In this document: one piece after another, positions 51,006 to 59,194 of the stretch
Layout: each line of letters starts with the position of its first letter
Position numbering within the stretch: position 1 is the first letter of the stretch
Source: Tenacibaculum piscium
GTDB lineage: Bacteria; Bacteroidota; Bacteroidia; Flavobacteriales; Flavobacteriaceae
NCBI RefSeq assembly: GCF_021390715.1
Contig: NZ_JAJGWT010000002.1
Location: 186,001-250,000, forward strand
Direction of reading: 5' to 3'
DNA length: 64,000 nt
Made by a program: the position numbers and the translations under genes
Notes under the pieces: generated by a model
What the model was told of the DNA's origin: nothing
Database searches by the model: none
What the model saw: the letters and a program-made list of their open reading frames with translations, nothing else

Positions 51006-53120
51006 ATGAATAAGTATAATCAGCGCATAAAAGTAGCGTTAATAGGAAACCCAAATACGGGAAAAACGTCTTTATTCAATCAATTAACAGGATTGCATCA
51101 AAAAGTAGGAAATTACGCAGGAGTTACGGTTGATAAAAAAGCAGGAATTTGTAAATTATCTGAAAAAAGTTCGGCAATTATTACCGATTTACCAGGAACA
51201 TACAGTATTAATCCAACCTCGATGGATGAAAGTATTGTGCTAAAAAGCTTGCTAACTTCTGAAAAAAGTGAAAAACCAGATGTACTTGTTGTCGTTGCTG
51301 ATATCGAGAATTTAAAGCGAAATTTATTGCTTTTCTCTCAAATTCAAGATTTAGAAATTCCGATGATTTTAGCCTTAAATATGGCAGATCAAATGCAAAA
51401 AAAAGGAATTTCTATCGATATTGAAACCTTAGAAAAAGAATTACACACGAAAATTGTGTTAATATCTGCTAGAAAAAATCAAGGAATTTCTGATTTAAAA
51501 GCCGTTATTGAAAACTATAAAAGTTTAGAAATTTATTCAAATTTCAAAGAAATTTCTACCAAAATTGATGCGAATTATTTTGATGAATTGGCTTTTAAAA
51601 TCCCTAATTTTTTACCTTATGAAGTATGGATGATGCTCACAAAACAGTATACTTCATTACTTTCATCCACCGAACAAAAAGCTTTAGAATCGTGTCGGCA
51701 CGATATTTCTAAGCAGAAAAAATATCAACATAAAGAAACGATTTATCGGTATCAGAAAATCAATGCTATTTTACAAAAAACCTATCAAGTTGATATTTCA
51801 AAAGCAACGGATATTCGTTCAAAATTAGATACCATTTTCACACATAAAATACTGGGTTATTTTATTTTCTTCGGATTATTACTGTTGATTTTTCAATCGG
51901 TTTTTGATTGGGCATCGGCTCCGATGGATTTTATTGATGGTTTATTTGCCGATATAACTGCTTTTATCAAAGCTAATTTACCTTCAGGAATGTTCACCGA
52001 TTTGCTTACTGATGGAATTATTCCTGCGGTTGGTGGAGTACTTATTTTTATTCCACAAATAGCTATTTTATTTTTATTCATCGCTATTTTGGAAGAATCA
52101 GGCTATATGAGTCGGGTTGTTTTTCTGATGGATAAAATTATGCGTCGTTTTGGAATGAGCGGTAAAAGTGTAATTCCGTTGCTATCGGGAACAGCTTGTG
52201 CGATTCCTGCAATTATGGCAACCCGAACGATTACCAGTTGGAAAGAGCGTTTAATTACGATTTTAGTTACGCCATTTACCACTTGTTCGGCACGTTTGCC
52301 TGTGTATGCTATTTTAATCGCTTTGATAATTCCTGACACCAAATTATTTGGCTTTTTAAGCCTACAAGGCTTGACATTATTAGGATTATATGCACTTGGT
52401 TTTGGTTCGGCAATTCTTGGAGCGTATATTTTACATAAAACATTAGATATAAAAAATACGGCATTATTTGTCATAGAAATGCCTAATTATAAATTTCCAT
52501 CGATAAAAAATGTGTTTTTTGATGTGCTAGAAAAAATAAAAGCTTTTGTATTCGGAGCAGGAAAAATAATAGTCGCTATTTCAATTATATTATGGTTTTT
52601 GGCTTCCAATGGTGCTTCGGACTTTAAAAATGCTGAAAAAAATGTTACAGAAAATAGTGCAAATCAGCAATTATCAAAAACCGAATTATCACAAAAAATA
52701 GCCTCTGTAAAATTGGAGAAATCCTATATCGGAATGGCAGGAAAAGCAATCGAACCAATGGTAAAACCTTTAGGATATGATTGGAAAATAGGGATCGGAT
52801 TAATCGCTTCTTTTGCCGCGCGAGAAGTGTTTATCGGAACATTGGCAACCATTTATAGTGTAGAGAATAATGATGATAATATTTCGACGATCAAACAAAA
52901 AATGGCCTCTGAAATAAATCATGAAACAGGTGAAAAACGCTTCAATTTTGCCACGGGAATCTCTTTATTGCTATTTTATGCCTTCGCAATGCAATGTATG
53001 GGAACGCTCGCAATCGTTAAAAGAGAAACGAAAAGCTGGAAATGGCCAATGTTACAGCTTATCGGAATGGGAACTTTGGCATATTTATCGGCTTTTGTAG
53101 CCTATCAACTATTACGTTAA
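51006..53120 (+). CDS. feoB: Ferrous iron transporter FeoB
   Basis: 704 residues from the ATG at 51006 (MNKYNQRIKVALIGNP). N-terminal G domain with G1 GNPNTGKTS (14-22), G3 DLPGTYS, G4 NMAD; then the membrane part with two Gate motifs (LSGTACAIPAIMATRT and the AAREVFIGTLATIYS segment) and about 10 TMs. It takes up Fe2+ across the inner membrane. Upstream in-frame codons (50694-51005) overlap feoA and are not part of the gene. A 47-residue Cys-rich protein overlaps its stop by one base. Confidence 0.98.
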   Translation: MNKYNQRIKVALIGNPNTGKTSLFNQLTGLHQKVGNYAGVTVDKKAGICKLSEKSSAIITDLPGTYSINPTSMDESIVLKSLLTSEKSEKPDVLVVVADIENLKRNLLLFSQIQDLEIPMILALNMADQMQKKGISIDIETLEKELHTKIVLISARKNQGISDLKAVIENYKSLEIYSNFKEISTKIDANYFDELAFKIPNFLPYEVWMMLTKQYTSLLSSTEQKALESCRHDISKQKKYQHKETIYRYQKINAILQKTYQVDISKATDIRSKLDTIFTHKILGYFIFFGLLLLIFQSVFDWASAPMDFIDGLFADITAFIKANLPSGMFTDLLTDGIIPAVGGVLIFIPQIAILFLFIAILEESGYMSRVVFLMDKIMRRFGMSGKSVIPLLSGTACAIPAIMATRTITSWKERLITILVTPFTTCSARLPVYAILIALIIPDTKLFGFLSLQGLTLLGLYALGFGSAILGAYILHKTLDIKNTALFVIEMPNYKFPSIKNVFFDVLEKIKAFVFGAGKIIVAISIILWFLASNGASDFKNAEKNVTENSANQQLSKTELSQKIASVKLEKSYIGMAGKAIEPMVKPLGYDWKIGIGLIASFAAREVFIGTLATIYSVENNDDNISTIKQKMASEINHETGEKRFNFATGISLLLFYAFAMQCMGTLAIVKRETKSWKWPMLQLIGMGTLAYLSAFVAYQLLR

Positions 53121-53263
53121 TGCAAGAAATTTTAACCTATATAACCCTAGTTTTAGCAGTGCTTTTTTTACTGAATAAATTTTTTATCAAAAAGATTAAA
53201 AATAAAAATCATCAAAAAAAATATCAAAAAAATAATTGCAATACAAATTGCGGGTGTTCCTAA
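53120..53263 (+). CDS. FeoB-associated Cys-rich membrane protein
   Basis: 47 residues starting at the ATG that overlaps the feoB stop (TAATG at 53118-53122). One TM (MQEILTYITLVLAVLFLLNKF, then basic KKIKNKNHQKKYQKN) and a cysteine cluster CNTNCGCS at the end. This matches the small FeoB-associated Cys-rich membrane proteins found at the end of feoAB operons, which may take the place of FeoC or accept iron at the cytosolic face; role not proven. Confidence 0.88.
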   Translation: MQEILTYITLVLAVLFLLNKFFIKKIKNKNHQKKYQKNNCNTNCGCS

Positions 53264-53277
53264 TAAAAAATAAACTG

Positions 53278-53285
53278 TATTTTTG
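53278..53285 (+). promoter_or_regulatory. -7 element of the DUF3575-like barrel gene
   Basis: TATTTTTG, 20 nt before the ATG at 53306. Confidence 0.45.
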
Positions 53286-53305
53286 CTGTAAAATAGTATA
53301 AAATC

Positions 53306-53809
53306 ATGAAAAAAATACTTTTAATAACCGTACTTTTTATCGGCTCATTTGCACAAGCACAACAAGAAGTTAAAGCCGATTTTCTAAATGCTGTAGCCCT
53401 TAAAACAGTATCTGTTTCTTACGAATACTATACTACAGAACGTTCTTCCATAGGAGTTTCAACATTGCTTAATTTTGAGAAAAAATCCAAAGATTTTAGA
53501 TACAATGAAGAGTGGATGATTACGCCTTTTTTTCGTCATTATTTTACCGATAATAGCAATTGGAATTATTTTGGAGAAGTTTTTATGGGAATTAATGGTG
53601 GTGAAAATGAAAAAGATTTAGTTGGTTCTGATAAAAAAGAATACGAAAAATATACCGATGGTGCTTTAGGATTGGCATTTGGTACGAAATATGTATCTTC
53701 AGGTGGTTTTGTGGTCGATATATATGCGGGTTTGGGTAGAAATATGTTTACCTCTGAATCGCCAGAAATTGTGCCAAGAGTTGGGCTTAATTTAGGATAT
53801 CGATTTTAG
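53306..53809 (+). CDS. DUF3575-like outer-membrane beta-barrel protein
   Basis: 167 residues with a signal peptide (MKKILLITVLFIGSFAQA). The mature protein consists of alternating amphipathic strands (VSVSYEYYTTERSSIGVST, WMITPFFRHYFTD, WNYFGEVFMGING, GLAFGTKYVSSGGFVVDIYAGLGR) ending VGLNLGYRF, with the terminal Phe of outer-membrane proteins. It fits the small barrel family DUF3575; function unknown. Own -7 box upstream; ends at the terminator at 53855-53902. Confidence 0.78.
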   Translation: MKKILLITVLFIGSFAQAQQEVKADFLNAVALKTVSVSYEYYTTERSSIGVSTLLNFEKKSKDFRYNEEWMITPFFRHYFTDNSNWNYFGEVFMGINGGENEKDLVGSDKKEYEKYTDGALGLAFGTKYVSSGGFVVDIYAGLGRNMFTSESPEIVPRVGLNLGYRF

Positions 53810-53854
53810 GAAGTTTATCTTTTTTTGATGAAAAAAAAACAATAGAAAATTAAA

Positions 53855-53902
53855 TAAAAAACCCGTTTTACATTTATTGAAAGATGTATAACGGGTTTTT
53901 TT
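53855..53902. terminator. Terminator whose right half is duplicated 297 nt downstream
   Basis: AAAAAACCCGTTTTACATTT (starting near 53856) pairs with AGATGTATAACGGGTTTTTT (to 53902) around a short loop. Its right half recurs at 54174-54198. Confidence 0.85.
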
Positions 53903-54198
53903 ATGCTTTAGATGATGTTATTTGAAAATTTAATTATCAACAATAAATTGAAAAGCTTTTTTTGGTGTTTTAAGATAATGATAAACTCCTTTTTCTTTAT
54001 AACTTTTTGTTTTTATAACATTTGAAAAAACATCATAGAACTCTCTTTTTGTCATTTCGTATGTTTGCTGGTCATTAGAAGAGTATATTCGTATTTTATT
54101 TTCCAAAGATAATTTTTCTATTTTATCTCTTTTAAAAAGTAATCTGGTTGATGAGTAACTTATATCCATTTTCTTGAAAGATGTATAACGGGTTTTTT
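53877..54198. repeat. 25-bp direct repeats flanking a small gene
   Basis: A 25-base identical segment (starting TTGAAAGATGTATAACGGG and ending in six T) at 53877-53901 and 54174-54198, 297 nt apart, brackets the 79-residue gene. The left copy is the right half of the barrel-gene terminator; the right copy has no matching left half. Confidence 0.85.
53930..54169 (-). CDS. Small uncharacterised protein nested in a duplicated terminator
   Basis: 79 residues: MDISYSSTRLLFKRDKIEKL, then IRIYSSNDQQTYEMTKREFY, DVFSNVIKTKSYKEKGVYHYLKTPKKAFQF. No TM or signal peptide; basic. Family not recognised. It lies between two copies of the 25-bp repeat, its ATG 4 nt from the right copy, and has no visible promoter, so it is probably read from brnQ 56 nt upstream on the same strand. 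The arrangement suggests a small mobile or inserted cassette. Confidence 0.6.
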   Translation of the reverse strand: MDISYSSTRLLFKRDKIEKLSLENKIRIYSSNDQQTYEMTKREFYDVFSNVIKTKSYKEKGVYHYLKTPKKAFQFIVDN

Positions 54199-54225
54199 AT
54201 TTACAGATAATTAATTATGAGTATA

Positions 54226-55512
54226 TTATTTTATGCTATTTTTTGATTGAAAAACATTGACTAAAATAAAACTGATAATCGCTGGTAAAACCCAACCTAA
54301 ATGCTCTTTTGAAAGCGGAATAAATGCTTTAATCGGTGCTAAATGTTCTTTATCAATAATAAAATCTAAGAAATCAGGAATACTGAAAAATAAGGTAATA
54401 AAAACAACAACTTTAAAAACAATTCCTGATGTATACTTTTCAGTAAGTAGGTTTAAAATGATTAAAACAATAGTGGTCGGATAAATAAGCATCAACACAG
54501 GCAAGGCAATGTTGATGATATATTTCACATCAAACTGACCCACTAAAATACCCACAACACAGGCAAAAATAGCCGTTGCCATATAAGCTTTTGGAGAATT
54601 TTTACAAATTCCTTTTATATAATCTGCAGTACCTGTGATAAGCCCAACCGCTGTGGTAAAACATGCCAAACCAACTAAAACACCTAAAAATGTAGTTCCA
54701 ATATTACCTAAAGTTTGTGAACTTAATGCACTTAAAACTTCCGAACGTGTCGCATCATCACTAAAAACAGTATTAAATAATGCACCGTTATAAATAAGTC
54801 CCGCATAAATAATTAAAAGCCCAAAACCAGCAATAAAACCTGCTTTGGTAATTAAATCTTTCTTTGCTTCAAAAGAAGTATTTTTATTGAAGTTCATCGA
54901 AACAACCAACACACCTCCAACAACCACAGCTCCAATAGCATCAAAAGTTTGATATCCTTCTAATAAACCACTCACAAAAGGTGCATCAAATATCGATGGA
55001 TTCATTGTTGTAGGCGCTACAAAGATTCCTACAAAAATAATAATTAGTAATATTCCTATAATTAAAGGTGTTAGAAATTTTCCTAATAAATCGAGTACTT
55101 TATTTCTGTTCATGACAAAAATAAAAACCAAACTAAAATATAGTAAGCTTGTAATCAGAGAGCTAACTTCAAAATAAGGAGCGATTGCCATTTCATGTGT
55201 TACAGAAGCTGTTCTAGGAGAAGGCAATGCTACCGCAATTGTATAAACAAGTAAACAGTAAATACTACTAAAAGTAGGAGATACTTTTTTACCAAAATCA
55301 TACATAGTACCTTGTAATTTTGCATGCGCTAAAATTCCTAAAATAGGAATGAAAACTGCAGTAATAAAAAAACCAATAGTTACCCAACCCCATAAATCAC
55401 TGGCGTTTTTTCCTAAATAAGGAGGTAAAATTAAGTTTCCTGCCCCAAAAAACATCGAAAATAAGGCAAAACCTGTAACGTATATATCTTTGGTTTTAGT
55501 TGTTTTATTCAT
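54226..55512 (-). CDS. brnQ: Branched-chain amino acid transport system carrier BrnQ
   Basis: 428 residues with about 12 TMs. FSMFFGAGNLILPPYLG at residues 18-34 is the LIVCS/BrnQ signature, followed by HEMAIAPYFEV and GYQTFDAIGAVVVGGVLVVS. It takes up leucine, isoleucine and valine with Na+ or H+ at the inner membrane. Downstream, 56 nt away on the same strand, is the 79-residue gene. Confidence 0.95.
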   Translation of the reverse strand: MNKTTKTKDIYVTGFALFSMFFGAGNLILPPYLGKNASDLWGWVTIGFFITAVFIPILGILAHAKLQGTMYDFGKKVSPTFSSIYCLLVYTIAVALPSPRTASVTHEMAIAPYFEVSSLITSLLYFSLVFIFVMNRNKVLDLLGKFLTPLIIGILLIIIFVGIFVAPTTMNPSIFDAPFVSGLLEGYQTFDAIGAVVVGGVLVVSMNFNKNTSFEAKKDLITKAGFIAGFGLLIIYAGLIYNGALFNTVFSDDATRSEVLSALSSQTLGNIGTTFLGVLVGLACFTTAVGLITGTADYIKGICKNSPKAYMATAIFACVVGILVGQFDVKYIINIALPVLMLIYPTTIVLIILNLLTEKYTSGIVFKVVVFITLFFSIPDFLDFIIDKEHLAPIKAFIPLSKEHLGWVLPAIISFILVNVFQSKNSIK

Positions 55513-55660
55513 TTTGATTAATGTATTTATAATTTATGTTGATGATTTTTATCTTGATTTTAATTTTATTGATTTGCTTCGTTTTTTTTGATGATAAATC
55601 ATCAAAAAAAAGACACAAAAATATTGAAAAAATTACGATAATACTTCAAAAAAAGAATCC

Positions 55661-55668
55661 TATTTTTG
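55661..55668 (+). promoter_or_regulatory. -7 element of the alpha/beta hydrolase gene
   Basis: TATTTTTG, then AGAC and the ATG at 55673. No TTG at the -33 distance. Confidence 0.5.
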
Positions 55669-55672
55669 AGAC

Positions 55673-56455
55673 ATGCAAAACTATATTCGCTATAAAAATA
55701 CTGCTATTGCGTATTCAGATTCTGGCACAGGAATCCCCGTTGTTTTATTACACGGTTTTCTCGAAAATTCCAAGATGTGGAAGCATATTTCACTACATTT
55801 AGAAACAACAAATCGAGTAATTGCTATCGATTTATTAGGACACGGAAATACACAATGTATCGGAGATATTCATACCATGAAAGATATGGCTCTGGCGGTA
55901 AAAGCTGTTTTAAAATACTTAAATATCAAGCAATCTTATATTATTGGACACTCCATGGGAGGCTATGTTTCTTTAGCTTTTGCAGAGGAATATCCAAAGC
56001 AGATAAAAGGAATCTGTTTGCTAAATTCAACCGCACAACAAGATAGCCCCGAACGAAAAAAATTACGTTCAAAAGCCTGTAAAATAGCAACAAACAATTA
56101 TCAAAATTTGGTGAAAATAGCAATTTCAAGTTTATTTAATAAAGTCGCTAAAAAACAGTTTTCTATCGAAATTGAAGCACTCAAAAAAGAAGCTCTAAAA
56201 ACACCTTTTCAAGGATATATAAACGCTACAAAAGGAATGCAATTGCGAAATAATAAAGAAATTGTACTGAAAAATATCAAAAAAAAAATGATAATAGCAG
56301 GAAAAAATGATACAATCTTATCGTATGAAAATATTGTCGAAGAAGCCCACAGAACACAAACTCCTTTGGTGAAAATAACCTGCGGACACATGCCACATAT
56401 CGAACAAAAAGAAGAACTTCTTCAGAAAATAAAAGAATTTATTAAGACTGATTAA
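55673..56455 (+). CDS. Alpha/beta hydrolase
   Basis: 260 residues. Oxyanion-hole HG in LLHGFLENSKMW, nucleophile Ser in GHSMGGYVSLAF (about residues 94-105), and the catalytic His in CGHMPHIEQKEEL near the end. It belongs to the epoxide-hydrolase/esterase-like branch (RsbQ/MhpC-type); substrate unknown. Cytosolic. ATG 4 nt after a -7 box; 60 nt before upp. Confidence 0.9.
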   Translation: MQNYIRYKNTAIAYSDSGTGIPVVLLHGFLENSKMWKHISLHLETTNRVIAIDLLGHGNTQCIGDIHTMKDMALAVKAVLKYLNIKQSYIIGHSMGGYVSLAFAEEYPKQIKGICLLNSTAQQDSPERKKLRSKACKIATNNYQNLVKIAISSLFNKVAKKQFSIEIEALKKEALKTPFQGYINATKGMQLRNNKEIVLKNIKKKMIIAGKNDTILSYENIVEEAHRTQTPLVKITCGHMPHIEQKEELLQKIKEFIKTD

Positions 56456-56491
56456 TATTTTTTTAACTAAGAATCAATCAGGTTGATTTTG

Positions 56492-56499
56492 TAAGTTTG
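56492..56499 (+). promoter_or_regulatory. -7 element of upp
   Basis: TAAGTTTG, 16 nt before the upp ATG at 56516. Confidence 0.5.
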
Positions 56500-56515
56500 C
56501 CTAAATTATTGAACC

Positions 56516-57169
56516 ATGAAAATTTATCATCTAGCTAAAGAAAACTCAATTTTAAGCCAGTTTTTATCAGAAATAAGAAACGTAACCGTGCAAAATGATT
56601 CGATGCGTTTTCGTAGAAATATTGAACGAATCGGAGAAATTTTAGGATACGAATTAAGTAAAAAATTATCCTTCGAAACTCAAGAAATTCAAACCCCTTT
56701 AGCAAAAAAAATAGTTAATAAAACAACAAATGAAATCGTTTTATGTTCCATCCTTAGAGCTGGAATACCCTTACACAACGGCTTGTTAAACTACTTTGAT
56801 AACGCTGAAAATGCATTTATTTCCGCTTACAGACATCACCCAAATAATGATGAAAAATCTGAAATTAAAGTAGAATATTTCGCCTCGCCAAGCATAGAAG
56901 GTAAAACCGTATTACTTATCGATCCAATGATTGCTTCAGGAAGTTCGTTAGTTGCCGTTTATCAAGCAATTAAGAAATTTGGAACGCCTAAAGAAATTAA
57001 AATTGTAGCCGTTTTAGGTGCCGAAGAAGGAATTAAACATATTTCTAGCTATTTTCCTGAAAATACCGAATTGTGGATTGCCGATATTGATGAAAAATTA
57101 AACGAAAAAGGATATATCGTACCTGGTTTAGGCGATGCTGGTGATTTAGCTTTCGGAACAAAAATCTAA
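56516..57169 (+). CDS. upp: Uracil phosphoribosyltransferase
   Basis: 217 residues. PRPP-binding loop VLLIDPMIASGSSLVAVYQAI (about residues 141-161), LCSILRAGIPLHNGLL and the C-terminal GLGDAGDLAFGTK for uracil recognition. It salvages uracil to UMP. In this lineage upp is followed by the DUF6427 gene in inverted orientation, with a short transposon-like element between. Confidence 0.96.
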   Translation: MKIYHLAKENSILSQFLSEIRNVTVQNDSMRFRRNIERIGEILGYELSKKLSFETQEIQTPLAKKIVNKTTNEIVLCSILRAGIPLHNGLLNYFDNAENAFISAYRHHPNNDEKSEIKVEYFASPSIEGKTVLLIDPMIASGSSLVAVYQAIKKFGTPKEIKIVAVLGAEEGIKHISSYFPENTELWIADIDEKLNEKGYIVPGLGDAGDLAFGTKI

Positions 57170-57182
57170 TTATTATTAATTA

Positions 57183-57252
57183 GAGCCTGTTTAAATTTTA
57201 TTCCAAAATTTTTTGCCACTATATTTTTTTCAGATGAAATTTAAACAGGCTC
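57183..57252. mobile_element. 70-bp MITE-like element with 16-bp perfect ends
   Basis: GAGCCTGTTTAAATTT at 57183-57198 and its exact complement at 57237-57252, with TTA on both outer sides (57180-57182 and 57253-57255). Perfect terminal inverted repeats, a 3-bp direct flank TTA and 38 nt of unrelated AT-rich core look like a non-autonomous transposon, in a style known for IS5-family (IS1031 group) elements. It could also act as a terminator for upp. Confidence 0.65.
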
Positions 57253-57323
57253 TTAGCTGATACGCTATTTTTAAGATGTTTATAAGTTGTTGATAAGCCG
57301 TTTATAAATAGTTAACAACTTGT

Positions 57324-58226
57324 TTATAAGATGTTCATAAGTATTGTTCCTAGCAAAAATAATAGGATAACAGCATCTGAAATCCACTTTTTTTGAAATA
57401 ACTCCAAGCCATTTGCCAAAATTATCGAAACAGGAAAGAACATCAAAAGTAGTTCAGTTCCTGTTTTTGGCGTTGTTAAAATAATAATAAATGATGAAAT
57501 TAATAAATGAATAAAAAGTAAGATCCAATTTTTTTTAAACGTATTTAACACCGATAACGCTTTCGGACTCTTCAATAAAAGTGCGTAAAAAACAACAATT
57601 CCTATAAATAATAAAGGAAATAAATAAGTTGCCTGTTGATAAAAATTGATGTTATATGATAAATTCCAATCAAAAAGAGATAGGAAAACAAACGTTTCAT
57701 CTACCCAAAAACAATACGTGAAAAACAAGAAAAGAACCGCTCCAAAACCCAATAAAGGAAGTAAAATAGTTTGATACGTTACTTGTTGATGTACATAAAT
57801 TGCCGTGTATAATAATAGTGCAAAAAAAGCAGTATAAGGTGCTAGTAAAAAGGAAATTCCAAGCCATAAACCTGCGTCAAATAATTTATAAAACTTGTTT
57901 GATGCCACTTGTAGGCTGTAAATTTTTCGTGAAAAAAATAAAATACTCAAACTAGCTAAAAATAGCGGATTAATCTTTATCACATCAGGAAAAAAACCAA
58001 TAAGTAATACGAAAAATAAAAAAGCATAAGAGTTATCAAACGTTACGTTATTCTTGGCAATTATAAAGTTGAAAATTCCGAAAACAATCAGAAAACCGAG
58101 CAATTCTTCTGCACTTTTTAACGATATGTTAGTCGAAAATAGATGAACAGAAAAATAACTTAAAAATAGTGCGAAAAGCACGATGAAATTAACAGGTTTT
58201 GATTTACCGAAAAAATTGGCTAACAT
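57324..58226 (-). CDS. DUF6427 family integral membrane protein
   Basis: 300 residues with about eight to nine TMs (FIVLFALFLSYFSVHLFS, FIIAKNNVTF, LFFVLLIGFFPDV, LAPYTAFFALLLYTAIYV, LLLPLLGFGAVLFLFFTYCFWV, and more). DUF6427 is found in Flavobacteriia next to upp, DUF6341 and trmB; no function is known. Aromatic-rich loops. Divergent from the DUF6341 gene, 42 nt away. Confidence 0.85.
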   Translation of the reverse strand: MLANFFGKSKPVNFIVLFALFLSYFSVHLFSTNISLKSAEELLGFLIVFGIFNFIIAKNNVTFDNSYAFLFFVLLIGFFPDVIKINPLFLASLSILFFSRKIYSLQVASNKFYKLFDAGLWLGISFLLAPYTAFFALLLYTAIYVHQQVTYQTILLPLLGFGAVLFLFFTYCFWVDETFVFLSLFDWNLSYNINFYQQATYLFPLLFIGIVVFYALLLKSPKALSVLNTFKKNWILLFIHLLISSFIIILTTPKTGTELLLMFFPVSIILANGLELFQKKWISDAVILLFLLGTILMNIL

Positions 58227-58246
58227 AGTTTCTTTTTATACTTTTG
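58216..58246 (+). promoter_or_regulatory. Promoter of DUF6341-trmB-ATL operon
   Basis: TTG at 58216-58218, 20-nt spacer, TACTTTTG at 58239-58246, 22 nt before the ATG at 58269; it overlaps the 5' end of the divergent DUF6427 gene. Confidence 0.7.
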
Positions 58247-58268
58247 CAAACATAAAGATAATCAAGTT

Positions 58269-58487
58269 ATGGTAGGATTAAATATTTTTAGATTAATTGG
58301 CGATTTATTTACTTTTATATTACAGCCTTTCAAATGGTTGCGATTAGAAGTAGCAAAACAAGATGCCGGATGGTGGACTTCAAATGCCGTTAACTGGGTG
58401 TTTGTTTTTATTTTAATTCTATTATTAGGATACTGGATGTCACAATCATTGAGTTTCCGAAAAAATGGAACAGAAGATAAAGCTTAA
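58269..58487 (+). CDS. DUF6341 family small membrane protein
   Basis: 72 residues: an amphipathic start (NIFRLIGDLFTFILQPFKWL), WWTSNAVNWVFVFILILLLGYWMSQSL as one TM and a charged end (RKNGTEDKA). This is the conserved DUF6341 of Flavobacteriia, always near DUF6427 and trmB; function unknown. First gene of a rightward operon with trmB 24 nt downstream. Confidence 0.85.
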   Translation: MVGLNIFRLIGDLFTFILQPFKWLRLEVAKQDAGWWTSNAVNWVFVFILILLLGYWMSQSLSFRKNGTEDKA

Positions 58488-58511
58488 TTTACAGACATAT
58501 TTATAGACATA

Positions 58512-59183
58512 TTGGGAAGCAAAAATAAATTGAAACGTTTCAAAGAAAATGAAACGTTTCCAAACGTACTTCAACCTACGAGAGAAGAAGTAATAGGAGA
58601 TTTTCCTCTAAAAGGAAAATGGAACACATTTTTTAAAAATGATAATCCTATTGTTTTAGAACTCGGTTGTGGTAAAGGAGAATACACTATCGCCTTAGCT
58701 GAAAAAAATCCAGCTAAAAACTTTATTGGTATCGATATTAAAGGGGCACGTTTTTGGCGTGGCGCAAAAACTGCTATCGAAAATAATTTGCAAAATGTTG
58801 CCTTTATTAGAACACAAATAGAATTAGTTGACCACATTTTTGCAGAAAATGAAGTCGATGAAATTTGGATAACTTTTCCAGATCCGCAAATAAAATATCA
58901 GCGTACAAAACATCGAATGACCAACACCGCATTCTTAAAAAGATACGATCATATTTTAAAAGAAGGTGGTATTATGAACCTAAAAACCGATAGCGAATTT
59001 ATGCACGGATACACTTTAGGATTAATACATGGGGAAGGGCATGAAATTTTACACGCAAATCATAATGTGTATGTAAATGAAGGCGCGCCTGAAGAAGTAA
59101 CTTCTACGCAAACTTTTTACGAAAAACAATATTTAGAAAAAGGGAAACCAATTACGTATATCCGTTTTAAGTTAAAATATTAA
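58512..59183 (+). CDS. trmB: tRNA (guanine-N7)-methyltransferase TrmB
   Basis: 223 residues from a TTG start (58512). SAM-binding loop VLELGCGKGEYTIAL (about residues 48-62), FIGIDIKGARFWRGAK, and the catalytic FPDPQIKYQRTKHRMTN (the FPDPWxKxRHxKRR motif variant). It methylates G46 of tRNA. Operon with DUF6341 upstream and the alkyltransferase-like gene 11 nt downstream. Confidence 0.95.
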   Translation: MGSKNKLKRFKENETFPNVLQPTREEVIGDFPLKGKWNTFFKNDNPIVLELGCGKGEYTIALAEKNPAKNFIGIDIKGARFWRGAKTAIENNLQNVAFIRTQIELVDHIFAENEVDEIWITFPDPQIKYQRTKHRMTNTAFLKRYDHILKEGGIMNLKTDSEFMHGYTLGLIHGEGHEILHANHNVYVNEGAPEEVTSTQTFYEKQYLEKGKPITYIRFKLKY

Positions 59184-59194
59184 CGTTACTTCAA

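Noticed and set aside
55536..55802. 88-residue ORF beginning with a hydrophobic stretch upstream of the alpha/beta hydrolase
   Set aside because: Its second half overlaps the hydrolase coding sequence in another frame, and the hydrolase -7 box lies inside it.
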